DNA of 64,000 nt from Sporohalobacter salinus. GTDB taxonomy: Bacteria; Bacillota; Halanaerobiia; Halobacteroidales; Acetohalobiaceae. This document shows, one piece after another, positions 17,090-26,571 of the stretch. Under the pieces are notes generated by a model. It made no database searches and had not been told where the DNA came from. It saw nothing but the letters and a program-made list of their open reading frames with translations. Position 1 is the stretch's first letter; each line of letters begins with the position of its first letter. The position numbers and the translations under genes are program-made. The stretch spans positions 38,578 through 102,577 of the forward strand of contig NZ_JAFBEG010000007.1 in assembly GCF_016908635.1 (NCBI RefSeq). Reading direction: 5' to 3'.

Positions 17090-18080
17090 TGTAATGGGGG
17101 GAGATTATGCTCCCGATGAGATTATTAAAGGAGCAGTTGAATCTATTTCAGAGATAGAAGGTAAGATTTTATTAGTAGGGCCTAAAGAAGTAATTGAAAA
17201 AAAATTAAGGAATTATAATTATAATTTAAATAAATTAGAGATTATAGATGCACCTGATGTGATTGAGATGGGGGAGACTCCTGCCAAAGCTGTAAGACAG
17301 AAGAAAGATTCTTCTATTTCTGTTGGTGTTAAATTAATGCGAAATGGAAAAGCTGATGCTTTGGTTTCAGCAGGAAGTACAGGTGCTGTAATGGCAGCAT
17401 CACTTTTGAAATTAGGTAGGATTAAAGGGGTTAAACGGCCTGCAATTGCGACTGTGATGCCTGCTTTAGAAGGAGAAACTTTGGTTTTAGATGTAGGTGC
17501 TAATGTTGATTCTACTCCGGAGAATATGGTTCAATATGCTTTGATGGGAAATATATATGCTGAACAGATACTTCATAAATCTAATCCCCAAATTGGTTTA
17601 TTAAGTATTGGAGAAGAAGCTAAAAAAGGTAATGAATTAACAAAAGAAACTCATAAATTACTTAAAAACCTTGATATTAATTTTATTGGGAATGTAGAAG
17701 GAAGAGATATATTTACTACAACTTGTGATGTGGTAGTTTGTGATGGGTTTGTAGGTAATACTATTCTAAAAACAGCAGAAGGACTGGGAAAGACAGTTTT
17801 TGAAATGATGAAAAAAGAATTAAATAGGAGTTTTATTAATAAATTAGGGGCCTGGTTTATGGAGTCTAGTTTAAAACAGTTAAAGAAGAAGATGGATTAT
17901 GCTGAGTATGGCGGAGCTCCTTTATTGGGAGTTAATGGAGTAGTAATCATTGGTCATGGTAGTTCTAAAAATAAAGCAATTAAAAATGCTATTGATGTAG
18001 CTTGTGAATCAGTTAAAGGGCAGGTATTAGATCAGATTAAGGAAAATATCAACGAAAGGACTGATAGAGCTGATGGATAG
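17073..18080 (+). CDS. plsX: Phosphate acyltransferase PlsX
   Basis: Converts acyl-ACP and phosphate to acyl phosphate, the acyl donor used by PlsY in the first step of phospholipid synthesis. 335 residues, GTG start after GGGGAGG within the fapR end. The family start AVDVMGGDYAPDEIIKGA is clear, as are SAGSTGAVMA, DVGANVDSTPENM and YGGAPLLGVNGVVIIGHGSS. Peripheral membrane protein. Its partner PlsY is encoded in this window at 47141. Overlaps fapR by 17 bases and fabH by 8 bases, so the three are translationally linked. Confidence 0.95.
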   Translation: MQIAVDVMGGDYAPDEIIKGAVESISEIEGKILLVGPKEVIEKKLRNYNYNLNKLEIIDAPDVIEMGETPAKAVRQKKDSSISVGVKLMRNGKADALVSAGSTGAVMAASLLKLGRIKGVKRPAIATVMPALEGETLVLDVGANVDSTPENMVQYALMGNIYAEQILHKSNPQIGLLSIGEEAKKGNELTKETHKLLKNLDINFIGNVEGRDIFTTTCDVVVCDGFVGNTILKTAEGLGKTVFEMMKKELNRSFINKLGAWFMESSLKQLKKKMDYAEYGGAPLLGVNGVVIIGHGSSKNKAIKNAIDVACESVKGQVLDQIKENINERTDRADG

Positions 18081-19065
18081 CGAACTGAGAAAAGCAGGAG
18101 TTACCGGAGTTGGTTCTTATGTTCCAGAAAAGGTAGTAACAAATTATGACTTAGAAGATATAGTCGATACTAGTGATGAGTGGATTAGATCTAGAACAGG
18201 GATAGAAGAACGGAGAATTGCTAAAGAAGACGCTACTACCTCTGATTTGGCTTATAAGGCAGCAGAGTCTGCTTTAAATGATGCTGATCTATCTCCGGAA
18301 GAGTTAGATTTAATCTTAGTAGCAACTGTAACTCCTGATATGATGTTTCCATCTACAGGTTGTTTATTACAGGACAGATTAGGTGCTACAAATGCAGCTG
18401 CTTTTGATTTGGAAGCTGGCTGTTCAGGCTTTGTATATAGTATTTCAGTAGCTACTCAATTTGTCAGGACCGGAGCTTATGATAATGTATTAGTTATTGG
18501 TGCAGAAACATTGTCTAAGATTATAAATTGGGAAGATAGAAATACTTGTGTATTATTTGGTGATGGTGCTGGTGCTGCAGTAGTGCAGCCAGTAGAATCT
18601 GGAGGTGTTTTATCTACAGTTTTAGGGGCTGATGGTTCAGGTGGTGAATTATTAAAGATGCCTGCTGGAGGTTCAAAACGACCAGCTTCTTTAGAAACTG
18701 TTAAAGAAAATTTACATTATATCCATATGGAAGGTAATTCTGTTTTTAAGTTTGCTGTTCGAGCAATGGGAAAAGGAGCAATGAAAGCATTGGAAAAAGC
18801 AGATTTAGAAAAGAAGGATGTAGACTTTTTAATTCCTCATCAGGCTAATATTAGAATTATAGATGGTGCTGCTAAACGTTTGAACCTTGATAATGATGAT
18901 GTGTTTGTTAATCTTGATAAGTATGGTAATACTTCGGCTGCTTCTATTCCGATAGCATTGGCTGAGGCTGCCGAAGCAGGTAGGATTAATAGTGGTGATA
19001 ATGTAGTAATAGTTGGATTTGGAGCCGGTCTTACCTGGGCAGCAAGTGTTATAGAATGGTCATAA
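18073..19065 (+). CDS. fabH: 3-oxoacyl-ACP synthase III
   Basis: Starts fatty acid chains by condensing an acyl-CoA with malonyl-ACP. 330 residues with the complete Cys-His-Asn triad: C117 in EAGCSGFVYS, H256 in IPHQANIRI and N286 in YGNTSAAS. The start overlaps the end of plsX (ATGGATAG). Lies third in the FapR-controlled operon. The primer preference (acetyl versus branched-chain) cannot be read from the sequence. Confidence 0.95.
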   Translation: MDSELRKAGVTGVGSYVPEKVVTNYDLEDIVDTSDEWIRSRTGIEERRIAKEDATTSDLAYKAAESALNDADLSPEELDLILVATVTPDMMFPSTGCLLQDRLGATNAAAFDLEAGCSGFVYSISVATQFVRTGAYDNVLVIGAETLSKIINWEDRNTCVLFGDGAGAAVVQPVESGGVLSTVLGADGSGGELLKMPAGGSKRPASLETVKENLHYIHMEGNSVFKFAVRAMGKGAMKALEKADLEKKDVDFLIPHQANIRIIDGAAKRLNLDNDDVFVNLDKYGNTSAASIPIALAEAAEAGRINSGDNVVIVGFGAGLTWAASVIEWS

Positions 19066-19076
19066 GGAGGAATAAT

Positions 19077-20024
19077 ATGTTAAAGACGGAATTGTGTGAA
19101 CTATTAGGGATAGAATATCCTATTATTCAAGGAGGCATGGCTTGGATTGCTACTGGAGAGTTAGCGGCTGCTGTTTCAAATGCTGGTGGCCTAGGAGTTA
19201 TAGGTGCCGGTCATGCTCCAGCTGAAGTAGTAAGATCAGAGATAAAGAAAGCAAAAGAATTGACGAATAAGCCTTATGGAGTTAATGTGATGTTGCTTTC
19301 GCCGCATGTAGAAGAAGTTATTGAAGTTGTTTATGAGGAAGAAGTACCAGTAATTACAACTGGCGCTGGTAGCCCTGGTAAGTATATTGATAAATTAAAG
19401 GAAGTAGGGACTAAGATTATACCAGTAGTACCTTCGGTAGCATTAGCTAAACGAATAGCTAGATTAGAAGTAGATGCTATTATTGCTGAAGGAACTGAAT
19501 CGGGAGGACATGTTGGGAATTTAACTACAATGGCTTTAGTTCCTCAGATAGTAGATGCTATAGATTTACCGGTAATTGCAGCTGGAGGAATTGCTGATGG
19601 GCGTGGTTTATCTGCAGTTTTGGCTTTAGGAGCAATAGGCGTTCAGGTTGGTACTCGATTTGTTTGCGCTGAGGAATGTACGGTTCATCCTAATTATAAA
19701 GAAGCAATTATTAAGGCTAAAGATCGTGATGCAGTAGTAACAGCTAGATCTACAGGACACCCGGTGCGGAATCTTAAGAATAAACTAACTCGCCAGATGG
19801 ATAAACTAGAGAGTAATGGAGCTAGTAAAGAAAAATTAGAAGAATTAGGTGTTGGTAGATTGCAGCATGCTGCTGAAGAAGGAGATGTAAAAGAAGGAAG
19901 TGTTATGGCTGGTCAAATAGCTGGAATGGTTGAACAAGAACAGCCAGCAGCTGATATTATTCAAGAATTTATTCAACAGGCTGAGGGAGTGTTAAAGGAA
20001 AATATAGAATTAATAGGCGAGTAA
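19077..20024 (+). CDS. fabK: Enoyl-ACP reductase II (FMN type)
   Basis: Reduces enoyl-ACP in the last step of each elongation cycle, using FMN and NAD(P)H. ATG 19077 follows a perfect AAGGAGG and gives 315 residues; ATG 19056 in the fabH end lacks a ribosome site. TIM-barrel FMN signatures are present: YPIIQGGMAWIATGELA, AEGTESGGHVG, VIAAGGIADGRG and GAIGVQVGTRF. Its place between fabH and fabD supports FabK rather than a nitronate monooxygenase. No fabI was seen. A second, different homologue is found at 22260. Confidence 0.92.
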   Translation: MLKTELCELLGIEYPIIQGGMAWIATGELAAAVSNAGGLGVIGAGHAPAEVVRSEIKKAKELTNKPYGVNVMLLSPHVEEVIEVVYEEEVPVITTGAGSPGKYIDKLKEVGTKIIPVVPSVALAKRIARLEVDAIIAEGTESGGHVGNLTTMALVPQIVDAIDLPVIAAGGIADGRGLSAVLALGAIGVQVGTRFVCAEECTVHPNYKEAIIKAKDRDAVVTARSTGHPVRNLKNKLTRQMDKLESNGASKEKLEELGVGRLQHAAEEGDVKEGSVMAGQIAGMVEQEQPAADIIQEFIQQAEGVLKENIELIGE

Positions 20025-20044
20025 CTGTAATAAGGAGGATTAAA

Positions 20045-20977
20045 ATGTCAGAAAGAACTGCATTTCTCTTTCCAGGACAGGGTGCTCAAAAAGTAGGTAT
20101 GGGAGCTGAATTAGTTAAGAATTATTCAATAGCTAAAGATATATTTCAGGCGGCTGATGAAGCTTTAGGTTTTGAAATATCAAAGTTATGTTTTGAAGGA
20201 CCGGCTGATAAATTGAAGCGGACCGAGAATACACAGCCTGCTATTTTGACTATGAGCATAGCAGCTTATGAAATTTTGAAAAAGAAAGGGATTCAACCTG
20301 ATATGGTAGCTGGTCATAGTCTTGGAGAATATTCTGCTTTAGTAGCAGCTGGAGCATTGGATTTCAAATCAGCAGTTAAATTAGTTCATAAGCGAGGTCA
20401 ATTTATGGAAGAAGCAGTTCCAGCAGGTAAAGGAGCTATGGGAGCTGTTATTGGTTTAAAAAGAGATGGAGTAGAAGAAGTTGTAAAAGAAGGAAGTCAA
20501 TTTGGTACAGTAGAACTTGCTAATTATAATACTCCGATTCAGACAGTAATTTCTGGGAGTAAAGAAGCAGTAGAAAAGACACTTGAATTGGCTGAAGATG
20601 CTGGAGCTAAAAAAACAGTCTTACTTAATGTGAGTGGCCCTTTTCATTCTAGTTTAATGAAACCAGCAAGTGAAAGATTGGCGGCTGAATTAGAAAAAGT
20701 GGAAATTTCACAGCCAGATTTACCGATAATCGCTAATGTAACGGCTGATTATGTTGAGACTTCCGATGAGATTAAAAAAGCACTTATTGATCAGCTCAGT
20801 GGTTCAGTCTATTGGGTAGATACTATTAAACAGATGATAAATGATAACGTTAATAAAGTTATTGAAGTAGGGCCCGGTAGGACATTGAAAGGTTTTATGA
20901 GACGAATTGATCGCAGTATTGAAGCTTTAAATGTACGTGATTTATCATCTTTAGATAGAATATTACAGAAATTATAA
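20045..20977 (+). CDS. fabD: Malonyl-CoA:ACP transacylase
   Basis: Loads malonyl groups onto acyl carrier protein. 310 residues with the opening FLFPGQGAQKVGMG, the nucleophile S92 in GHSLGEYSALV, and the histidine in SGPFHSSLM near residue 200. The AAGGAGG ribosome site stands 21 bases after the fabK stop. Part of the FapR operon; a 55-base gap separates it from fabG, without a terminator. Confidence 0.95.
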   Translation: MSERTAFLFPGQGAQKVGMGAELVKNYSIAKDIFQAADEALGFEISKLCFEGPADKLKRTENTQPAILTMSIAAYEILKKKGIQPDMVAGHSLGEYSALVAAGALDFKSAVKLVHKRGQFMEEAVPAGKGAMGAVIGLKRDGVEEVVKEGSQFGTVELANYNTPIQTVISGSKEAVEKTLELAEDAGAKKTVLLNVSGPFHSSLMKPASERLAAELEKVEISQPDLPIIANVTADYVETSDEIKKALIDQLSGSVYWVDTIKQMINDNVNKVIEVGPGRTLKGFMRRIDRSIEALNVRDLSSLDRILQKL

Positions 20978-21032
20978 AAATTAGTATAAATTATATTGAG
21001 CTTAATGATACTAGGTAAAGGAAGGTGAGAAG

Positions 21033-21782
21033 ATGGAGTTAGCAGATAAAGTGGCAGTAGTAACCGGGAGTTCTCGAGGAATTGGAAGAGCGATTGCTTT
21101 AGCTTTAGCTAAGAAAGGGGCCTCTATAGCGGTAAATTATCCTGTTGAAGCAGAAAAGGAAGATGCCCAAGAAGTTGTTGAGGAGATAGAAGATTTAGGT
21201 CAAAAGGCTATTAAAGTTGAAGCTGATGTTACTGAATTAGAGGAAGTAAAAGAGATGATGAAGCAGGTTAAAGGTGAATTTGGTTCTATAGATATTTTAG
21301 TTAATAATGCTGGTATAACTAATGACAACCTTTTACTTAGGATGAAAGAAGAAGAGTGGGACTCTGTAATTGATGTTAACTTAAAGGGAGTCTTTAATTG
21401 TACAAAAGCAGTGACTAAAATAATGATGAAGCAGCGGAGCGGTAAGATTATCAATATTGCTTCCGTAGTAGGATTAATGGGAAATGCCGGTCAGGCAAAT
21501 TATTCTGCTTCTAAAGCCGGAGTCATTGGGTTTACTAAATCAACAGCAAAAGAATTGTCTAGTCGAGGTATAACAGTTAATGCTATTGCTCCAGGATTTA
21601 TTCAATCTAAGATGACTGATGAATTATCGGAAGAAGTAAAAGAGAAGATGTTAGAAGCTATACCATTAGATGAATTTGGTAAGCCAGAAGATGTAGCTAA
21701 TGCAGCATCTTTTTTAGCTACTAAAGAAGCAGATTATATTACTGGTCAGGTTATTAATGTTGATGGTGGAATGGTAATGTAA
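21033..21782 (+). CDS. fabG: 3-oxoacyl-ACP reductase
   Basis: NADPH-dependent short-chain dehydrogenase that reduces 3-oxoacyl-ACP. 249 residues with [12 protein letters not shown] for cofactor binding, NNAG at 91-94, and the catalytic S144, Y157 and K161 (YSASK). It ends with the typical [12 protein letters not shown]. Ribosome site GGAAGGTGAG. Next in line is acpP after a 143-base gap that holds a hairpin. Confidence 0.95.
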   Translation: MELADKVAVVTGSSRGIGRAIALALAKKGASIAVNYPVEAEKEDAQEVVEEIEDLGQKAIKVEADVTELEEVKEMMKQVKGEFGSIDILVNNAGITNDNLLLRMKEEEWDSVIDVNLKGVFNCTKAVTKIMMKQRSGKIINIASVVGLMGNAGQANYSASKAGVIGFTKSTAKELSSRGITVNAIAPGFIQSKMTDELSEEVKEKMLEAIPLDEFGKPEDVANAASFLATKEADYITGQVINVDGGMVM

Positions 21783-21848
21783 GAGAATTCAAAGCAAATT
21801 TACCTGTGTATAGATTCATTATTTTAACAGGAAGAATAGATTTTGGTT

Positions 21849-21882
21849 TGTAAACAGCGATGAAGTTTTATTACTGTTTACA
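21849..21882 (+). repeat. Inverted repeat before acpP
   Basis: TGTAAACAG at 21849-21857 and CTGTTTACA at 21874-21882 are perfect complements with a 16-base loop. No T run follows. It could be an RNA-processing or stabilising hairpin that raises acpP level, or an operator; neither is shown. Confidence 0.6.
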
Positions 21883-21925
21883 GATATTAGTTTTATAGTA
21901 ATACTTGAAAGGAGGTGAAGTGGAG

Positions 21926-22156
21926 ATGTCAGTTTTAGATGAAGTTAAAGAGATTGTTGTAGAAGAGTTAGCTGTTGAGCCAGAAGAAGTAACAGAAACT
22001 GCTTCTTTCATTGATGACTTAGGAGCAGATTCTTTAGATATTGTGGAGTTAGTTATGGCTTTTGAAGAGGAATTTGAGATTGAAATTCCTGATGAAGATG
22101 CAGAAGATATTGGAACAGTAGAGGATGCTGTTGAATATATTGAAAGCCATGCTTAA
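21926..22156 (+). CDS. acpP: Acyl carrier protein
   Basis: Carries growing acyl chains on a phosphopantetheine arm. A longer frame opens at 21905, but ATG 21926, eight bases after GGAGGTG, gives the standard 76 residues with the attachment serine at S36 in [13 protein letters not shown]. Very acidic, as usual. Flanked by hairpins at 21849 and 22171, which may set its transcript apart from the rest of the operon. Confidence 0.96.
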   Translation: MSVLDEVKEIVVEELAVEPEEVTETASFIDDLGADSLDIVELVMAFEEEFEIEIPDEDAEDIGTVEDAVEYIESHA

Positions 22157-22170
22157 TAATTATTTACATA

Positions 22171-22200
22171 GAAGGAGAGTCTCTTGAGGGACTTTCCTTC
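22171..22200 (+). terminator. Hairpin after acpP (weak terminator or processing site)
   Basis: GAAGGAGAGTC pairs with GACTTTCCTTC with one G-U pair. The following bases (TCAAATATATTG) are not a T run, so termination is doubtful and read-through to the next gene is likely. Confidence 0.5.
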
Positions 22201-22259
22201 TCAAATATATTGTATAAAGAAGATTATTTTATTTAATAAGCATTTCTGGAGGGATTAGC

Positions 22260-23234
22260 TTGGATTTACCACGATTGAAAATAGGAGACTTAGTAGCTGA
22301 AATTCCAATTGTACAGGGAGGAATGGCTGTTAAAGTATCAACAGCTCCTTTGGCAGCGGCAGTAGCTAATGAAGGAGGGATTGGCTTAATAGCTGGTTCC
22401 GGCATTTCGACTAATGAACTGAAAGCTGAAATTAGGCGGGCTAAGGAGTTGACAGAAGGGATTTTAGGCGTTAATATTATGGTGGCTGCCAGTGAATTTA
22501 AAGAACTGGTGCAGGGTTCTATTGCAGAAGGAATTGATTTGATTGTAGCTGGAGCAGGATTTTCTAGAGATTTATTTGATATGGGAAAAGAGAGTGATGT
22601 AGAGATTGTTCCTATTGTTTCTTCGGCTCGATTGGCTAAGATTTCAGAGAAATTAGGTGCTTCAGCTGTAGTGGTTGAAGGGAAAGAAGCCGGGGGGCAT
22701 TTGGGTACTGATCGTCCAATGAAGGATATATTAGAGGAAGTTAATGATGAAGTAGAGATTCCAATAATTGCTGCTGGTGGTATCATTGATGGAGCTGATA
22801 TTGCTGAGACTTTACAGCTAGGTGCAGATGGCGTGCAGATGGGTTCTCGTTTTGTTGCTACTGAAGAATGTGAGGTTGATGATAAATTTAAACAGTTATA
22901 TATGGATGCAGAACCTGAAGATAGTGTTATGATTAAGAGCCCAGTAGGATTACCAGGCAGGGCTTTACGTAATAAATTTTATGAGCGTTTAGGATCAGGG
23001 GAAGTAAAGACAGGGGCAGAGTGTGACTATATTTGCTTAAAAGATTGTTCACGTGTTTATTGTATTATTAAGTCTTTAATTAGAGCTAAAGAAGGAGATA
23101 TGGCTAATGGTTTAGTTTTTGCCGGAGAAGAAACGCACAGAATTAATGATATTCTATCGGTTAAAGAGGTTATTAATAATTTAGTTGATAAAGCAAAAAG
23201 TTTATTAGATCAGGAGGAATCTATAAATGAGTAA
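22260..23234 (+). CDS. Second FabK/nitronate monooxygenase-family flavoprotein with Cys motif
   Basis: 324-residue FMN TIM-barrel protein, TTG start after GGAGGGA. It shares the FabK-type signatures ([50 protein letters not shown]), yet is clearly distinct from fabK at 19077. Near its C-terminus are C255, C259, C263 and C268 ([14 protein letters not shown]), a CX3CX3CX4C pattern absent from FabK, which might bind a metal or iron-sulfur cluster. Overlaps fabF by 8 bases, so it belongs to the fatty acid operon. Possible roles are a second enoyl reductase or another flavin reductase of acyl metabolism; databases often label such proteins nitronate monooxygenase. Confidence 0.8.
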   Translation: MDLPRLKIGDLVAEIPIVQGGMAVKVSTAPLAAAVANEGGIGLIAGSGISTNELKAEIRRAKELTEGILGVNIMVAASEFKELVQGSIAEGIDLIVAGAGFSRDLFDMGKESDVEIVPIVSSARLAKISEKLGASAVVVEGKEAGGHLGTDRPMKDILEEVNDEVEIPIIAAGGIIDGADIAETLQLGADGVQMGSRFVATEECEVDDKFKQLYMDAEPEDSVMIKSPVGLPGRALRNKFYERLGSGEVKTGAECDYICLKDCSRVYCIIKSLIRAKEGDMANGLVFAGEETHRINDILSVKEVINNLVDKAKSLLDQEESINE

Positions 23235-24468
23235 TCGGGTTGTAGTAACAGGGATGGGAGTCATTTCTCCTGTAGGTATTGGGTTAAAAGACTTTTGGTC
23301 AGCATTGGTAGCAGGAGAATCAGGAATAGATAAAGTTACAAACTTTGATGTAACTGAAATTGATTCTAAAATCGGCGGTGAAGTAAAAGATTTTAATGTG
23401 AAAGATTATATGAGTCGAAAAGATGCTAAACGAATGGATAAATTTGCTCAGTATGCTGTAGCAGCAGCAAAGTTAGCTGTAGAGGATTCAGATTTAGAAA
23501 TTAATGATAGTAATGCTGAAGATGTAGGTGTTTTAGTCGGTAGTGGAATTGGAGGAATGGAGACGTTTGAAAATCAAACTAAACGGCTAATTGAACGCGG
23601 ACCAGGTCGAATTAGTCCTTTCTTCATTCCTAAGATGATATCTAATATGGCTGCTGGTCAGGTTTCGATTCAGTTAGGTGCTAAAGGTCCAAATGCAACT
23701 ACTGTTTCAGCTTGTGCTTCAGCGACTCATGCTATTGGTGATGCTTTGGATATTATTCGTCGTGGAGATGCTGATGTTATGGTTACTGGCGGTTCAGAAG
23801 CAGCAATTACAGAACTATCTTATGCAGGATTCTGTTCTATGAAAGCTTTATCTACTAGAAATGATGAACCTGAAAAGGCTAGTAGACCATTTGATGATGA
23901 GCGGGATGGTTTTGTAATGGGAGAAGGTTCTGGAATTTTGATTTTGGAAAGTTTGGAAAGTGCTCTTGAACGCGGAGCCAAAATTTATGGCGAAGTAATA
24001 GGATATGGCATGTCTGGTGATGCATATCATGTTACAGCACCTGATCCTGAAGGTGATGGGGCAGCTAGATCTATGCAGATGGCTATTGATAATTCTGGTT
24101 TAGATATTGAGGAAATAGATTATATTAATGCTCATGGTACATCTACACCTCCGAATGATAAATTGGAGACGAAGGCTATAAAAAATGTATTCGGGGATTT
24201 AGCTTATGATTTAGCAGTTAGCTCTACTAAATCAATGACTGGACATTTATTAGGAGCCGCTGGCGGTATTGAGGCTATTGCCTCGTTAATGGCAATTGAT
24301 AATGGAGTGATTCCACCAACGATTAATTATGAACATGAAGACCCGGAATGTGATTTAAATTATGTGCCTAATAAAGCAAAAGAGTTAGATGTAAATGTTG
24401 CATTATCTAATTCTTTAGGTTTTGGCGGACATAATGCTACATTAATATTTACTAAGTATCAACAATAA
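23227..24468 (+). CDS. fabF: 3-oxoacyl-ACP synthase II
   Basis: Elongating condensing enzyme of fatty acid synthesis. 413 residues with Cys-His-His: C163 in [10 protein letters not shown], a histidine in [11 protein letters not shown] (about 303) and one in [12 protein letters not shown] (about 340). Start ATG 23227 inside the end of the previous gene, after AGGAGGAA. Followed nine bases later by rnc, as in many Firmicutes. fabZ and the acetyl-CoA carboxylase genes are not in the window. Confidence 0.95.
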   Translation: MSNRVVVTGMGVISPVGIGLKDFWSALVAGESGIDKVTNFDVTEIDSKIGGEVKDFNVKDYMSRKDAKRMDKFAQYAVAAAKLAVEDSDLEINDSNAEDVGVLVGSGIGGMETFENQTKRLIERGPGRISPFFIPKMISNMAAGQVSIQLGAKGPNATTVSACASATHAIGDALDIIRRGDADVMVTGGSEAAITELSYAGFCSMKALSTRNDEPEKASRPFDDERDGFVMGEGSGILILESLESALERGAKIYGEVIGYGMSGDAYHVTAPDPEGDGAARSMQMAIDNSGLDIEEIDYINAHGTSTPPNDKLETKAIKNVFGDLAYDLAVSSTKSMTGHLLGAAGGIEAIASLMAIDNGVIPPTINYEHEDPECDLNYVPNKAKELDVNVALSNSLGFGGHNATLIFTKYQQ

Positions 24469-24486
24469 TTTAAGGTTGTGAGAAGT

Positions 24487-25191
24487 ATGATTACTGCTGA
24501 ATATGAAAAAAAACTTGAAGAACTACAGAGTGAGATAGAAGTTTATTTTACTGATTTGAACTTACTTCAAAGGGCATTAACACATAAGTCCTATGCTAAT
24601 GAAAATAGAGACTTAAATTTAAAGGATAATGAACGGCTTGAATTTTTGGGCGATTCAGTATTGGATATTATAGTTAGCGAATATATGTTCAATAGATATC
24701 CTAACTATCCTGAAGGAAAATTGGCTAAAATGAGGGCTTCCGTAGTTAGTGCCCCAACATTAGCTGATAAAGCAAAGAAATTGAATTTAGGTAAGTACCT
24801 ATTATTAGGTCGCGGTGAAGAAATGACTGGAGGCCGCAAAAGAAGTTCAATTTTAGCTGATGCTTTTGAAGCTTTAGTTGGTAGTATTTATTTAGATCAA
24901 AATTTGGAGACAGCTCGAGGTTTTATTATGAAATTAATGAAGACTGATATTGAAAATGCAGAAGCCGGTGAACATATTCGGGATTACAAAACTACTTTGC
25001 AGGAAATAATTCAGAAAAAATCTAATTCTCGTCCTGAATATAATGTAATTGAAGAGAAAGGACCTGATCATAGTAAAGAATTTACTGTACAGGTTAAGTT
25101 TGATAATCGTTCTTTAGGAAAGGGAACTGGTTCTAGTAAAAAAGAAGCTCAACAACAGGCTGCAAAAAATGCTTTACAGAAATTACAGTAG
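24487..25191 (+). CDS. rnc: Ribonuclease III
   Basis: Double-strand-specific endoribonuclease for rRNA and mRNA processing. About 234 residues: RNase III domain with the signature NERLEFLGDSVLDIIVSEY and the downstream acidic pair in ILADAFEALVGSIYLD, then a C-terminal double-strand RNA-binding domain (YKTTLQEIIQKK to KEAQQQAAKNAL). The start is uncertain between GTG 24478 and ATG 24487; neither has ideal spacing from AAGG at 24471. Located after fabF, the usual Firmicute position. Confidence 0.93.
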   Translation: MITAEYEKKLEELQSEIEVYFTDLNLLQRALTHKSYANENRDLNLKDNERLEFLGDSVLDIIVSEYMFNRYPNYPEGKLAKMRASVVSAPTLADKAKKLNLGKYLLLGRGEEMTGGRKRSSILADAFEALVGSIYLDQNLETARGFIMKLMKTDIENAEAGEHIRDYKTTLQEIIQKKSNSRPEYNVIEEKGPDHSKEFTVQVKFDNRSLGKGTGSSKKEAQQQAAKNALQKLQ

Positions 25192-25239
25192 CTCGTAGTT
25201 AGTAAGCGGGCTACTTTTAATTTTTATAAGGAGGTAATT

Positions 25240-26481
25240 ATGGAAAGACAAGCACAGGTGATTGTTGTCGGCGGTGGTCCGGCTGGAATGATGGCTGCTG
25301 GTATTGCTGCTTATAAAGGAGCAGAAGTCTTATTGTTAGAGAAAAATGAACAGTTAGGTAAGAAGTTACTGATAACTGGTAAAGGTAGATGTAATTTAAC
25401 TAATGATTGTCAAATTGAAACAATAGTTGAAAACTTTCCTGAAACTGGTTCTTTTCTCTATAGTGCTCTTTATACTTTATCTAATTATCAACTGCGTAAT
25501 TTCTTTGCCCAATTAGGTGTACCAACTAAAGTTGAAAGAGGAAATAGAGTTTTTCCTCAGTCCGATTCCGCTGGTGATATAGTTGAAGCTTTAGAAGTTT
25601 ATTTAAAAGATAATGGAGTAGAAATTAAATTGGAGACGGCTATTGATGAAATTTTACTTGAAGCCAATGAGGTTAGAGGTGTTAAGGATCGAGAAGGTAA
25701 CTGTTATTTAGCTGATAGAGTGGTCTTTACTCCAGGAGGAGCTAGTTATCCTAGTACAGGTTCTTCTGGCGATGGATATGAAATGTTAAAAGCAGCAGGC
25801 CATACTATAAAGTCTATTAAGCCATCTTTAGTTCCGCTAAAAGCCAAAGAAGATTGGGTAACTAAGTTAGAAGGATTGGCTTTAAAGAATATAGAAGCTG
25901 GGCTATATTTAAATGAAGAAGAAATAAAGTCAGAGTTTGGTGAACTTTTATTTACTGACTCTGGAGTTTCTGGACCGATTGTTTTAACGCTAAGTCGTGA
26001 TGTAGTTAGTAGATTAGGAACGGGAAAGATTCAACTTAAAATTGATTTAAAACCTGCTCTTAATGAAGAAAAATTAGATAATAGACTTCAGCGTGATTTT
26101 AAGAAATATAGTAGAAAACAGTTTAAAAATAGTTTAGGTGATCTATTACCCAGTAAATTGATTCCAGTAATTGTTGATTTAGTTTCTATTCCAGCCGATA
26201 AAAAGGTGAATCAAATTACAGTTAGAGAACGAAAAGAATTACTGCAGCTGTTGAAAGGATTAAAGGTAACAATTATAGGCACAGAGGGTCTGCGGCAAGC
26301 GATTGTAACTAAAGGTGGCGTTGAAATAGATGAGATTAATCCTAAAACTATGGAATCAAAGTTGATATCTGGACTTTATTTAGCAGGAGAGATAATTGAT
26401 ATTGATGGATACACAGGAGGTTTTAATCTTCAGGCTGCTTTTTCTACTGGCTATTTGGCAGGGTTAAATGCTATAAATTAA
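25240..26481 (+). CDS. HI0933-like (YhiN/BaiN) flavoprotein
   Basis: FAD-dependent oxidoreductase of 413 residues with the N-terminal VVGGGPAGMMAAGIAA Rossmann motif, LITGKGRCNLTN, and the C-terminal GGFNLQAAFSTGYLAG FAD contact. AAGGAGG ribosome site. Members of this family are widely conserved, but their substrate is mostly unknown (one clade, BaiN, acts on bile acid derivatives). It follows rnc by 48 bases and could be read from the same transcript. Confidence 0.85.
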   Translation: MERQAQVIVVGGGPAGMMAAGIAAYKGAEVLLLEKNEQLGKKLLITGKGRCNLTNDCQIETIVENFPETGSFLYSALYTLSNYQLRNFFAQLGVPTKVERGNRVFPQSDSAGDIVEALEVYLKDNGVEIKLETAIDEILLEANEVRGVKDREGNCYLADRVVFTPGGASYPSTGSSGDGYEMLKAAGHTIKSIKPSLVPLKAKEDWVTKLEGLALKNIEAGLYLNEEEIKSEFGELLFTDSGVSGPIVLTLSRDVVSRLGTGKIQLKIDLKPALNEEKLDNRLQRDFKKYSRKQFKNSLGDLLPSKLIPVIVDLVSIPADKKVNQITVRERKELLQLLKGLKVTIIGTEGLRQAIVTKGGVEIDEINPKTMESKLISGLYLAGEIIDIDGYTGGFNLQAAFSTGYLAGLNAIN

Positions 26482-26571
26482 ATATAGAAGTAAAATTTAC
26501 GTATAATTAGGATATTATTCCCCGATAATACATAGTATTTAATTAGAAATTATTATTGTGAGGTGAATACT

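Noticed and set aside
22171..22200. acpP terminator ending the fatty acid operon
   Set aside because: The stem lacks a T tract, so read-through to the second FabK-like gene and fabF is more likely; kept only as a hairpin.
19077..23234. The two FabK-like genes as a recent tandem duplication
   Set aside because: They are clearly different throughout and one has a four-cysteine C-terminal motif, so they are old paralogues.
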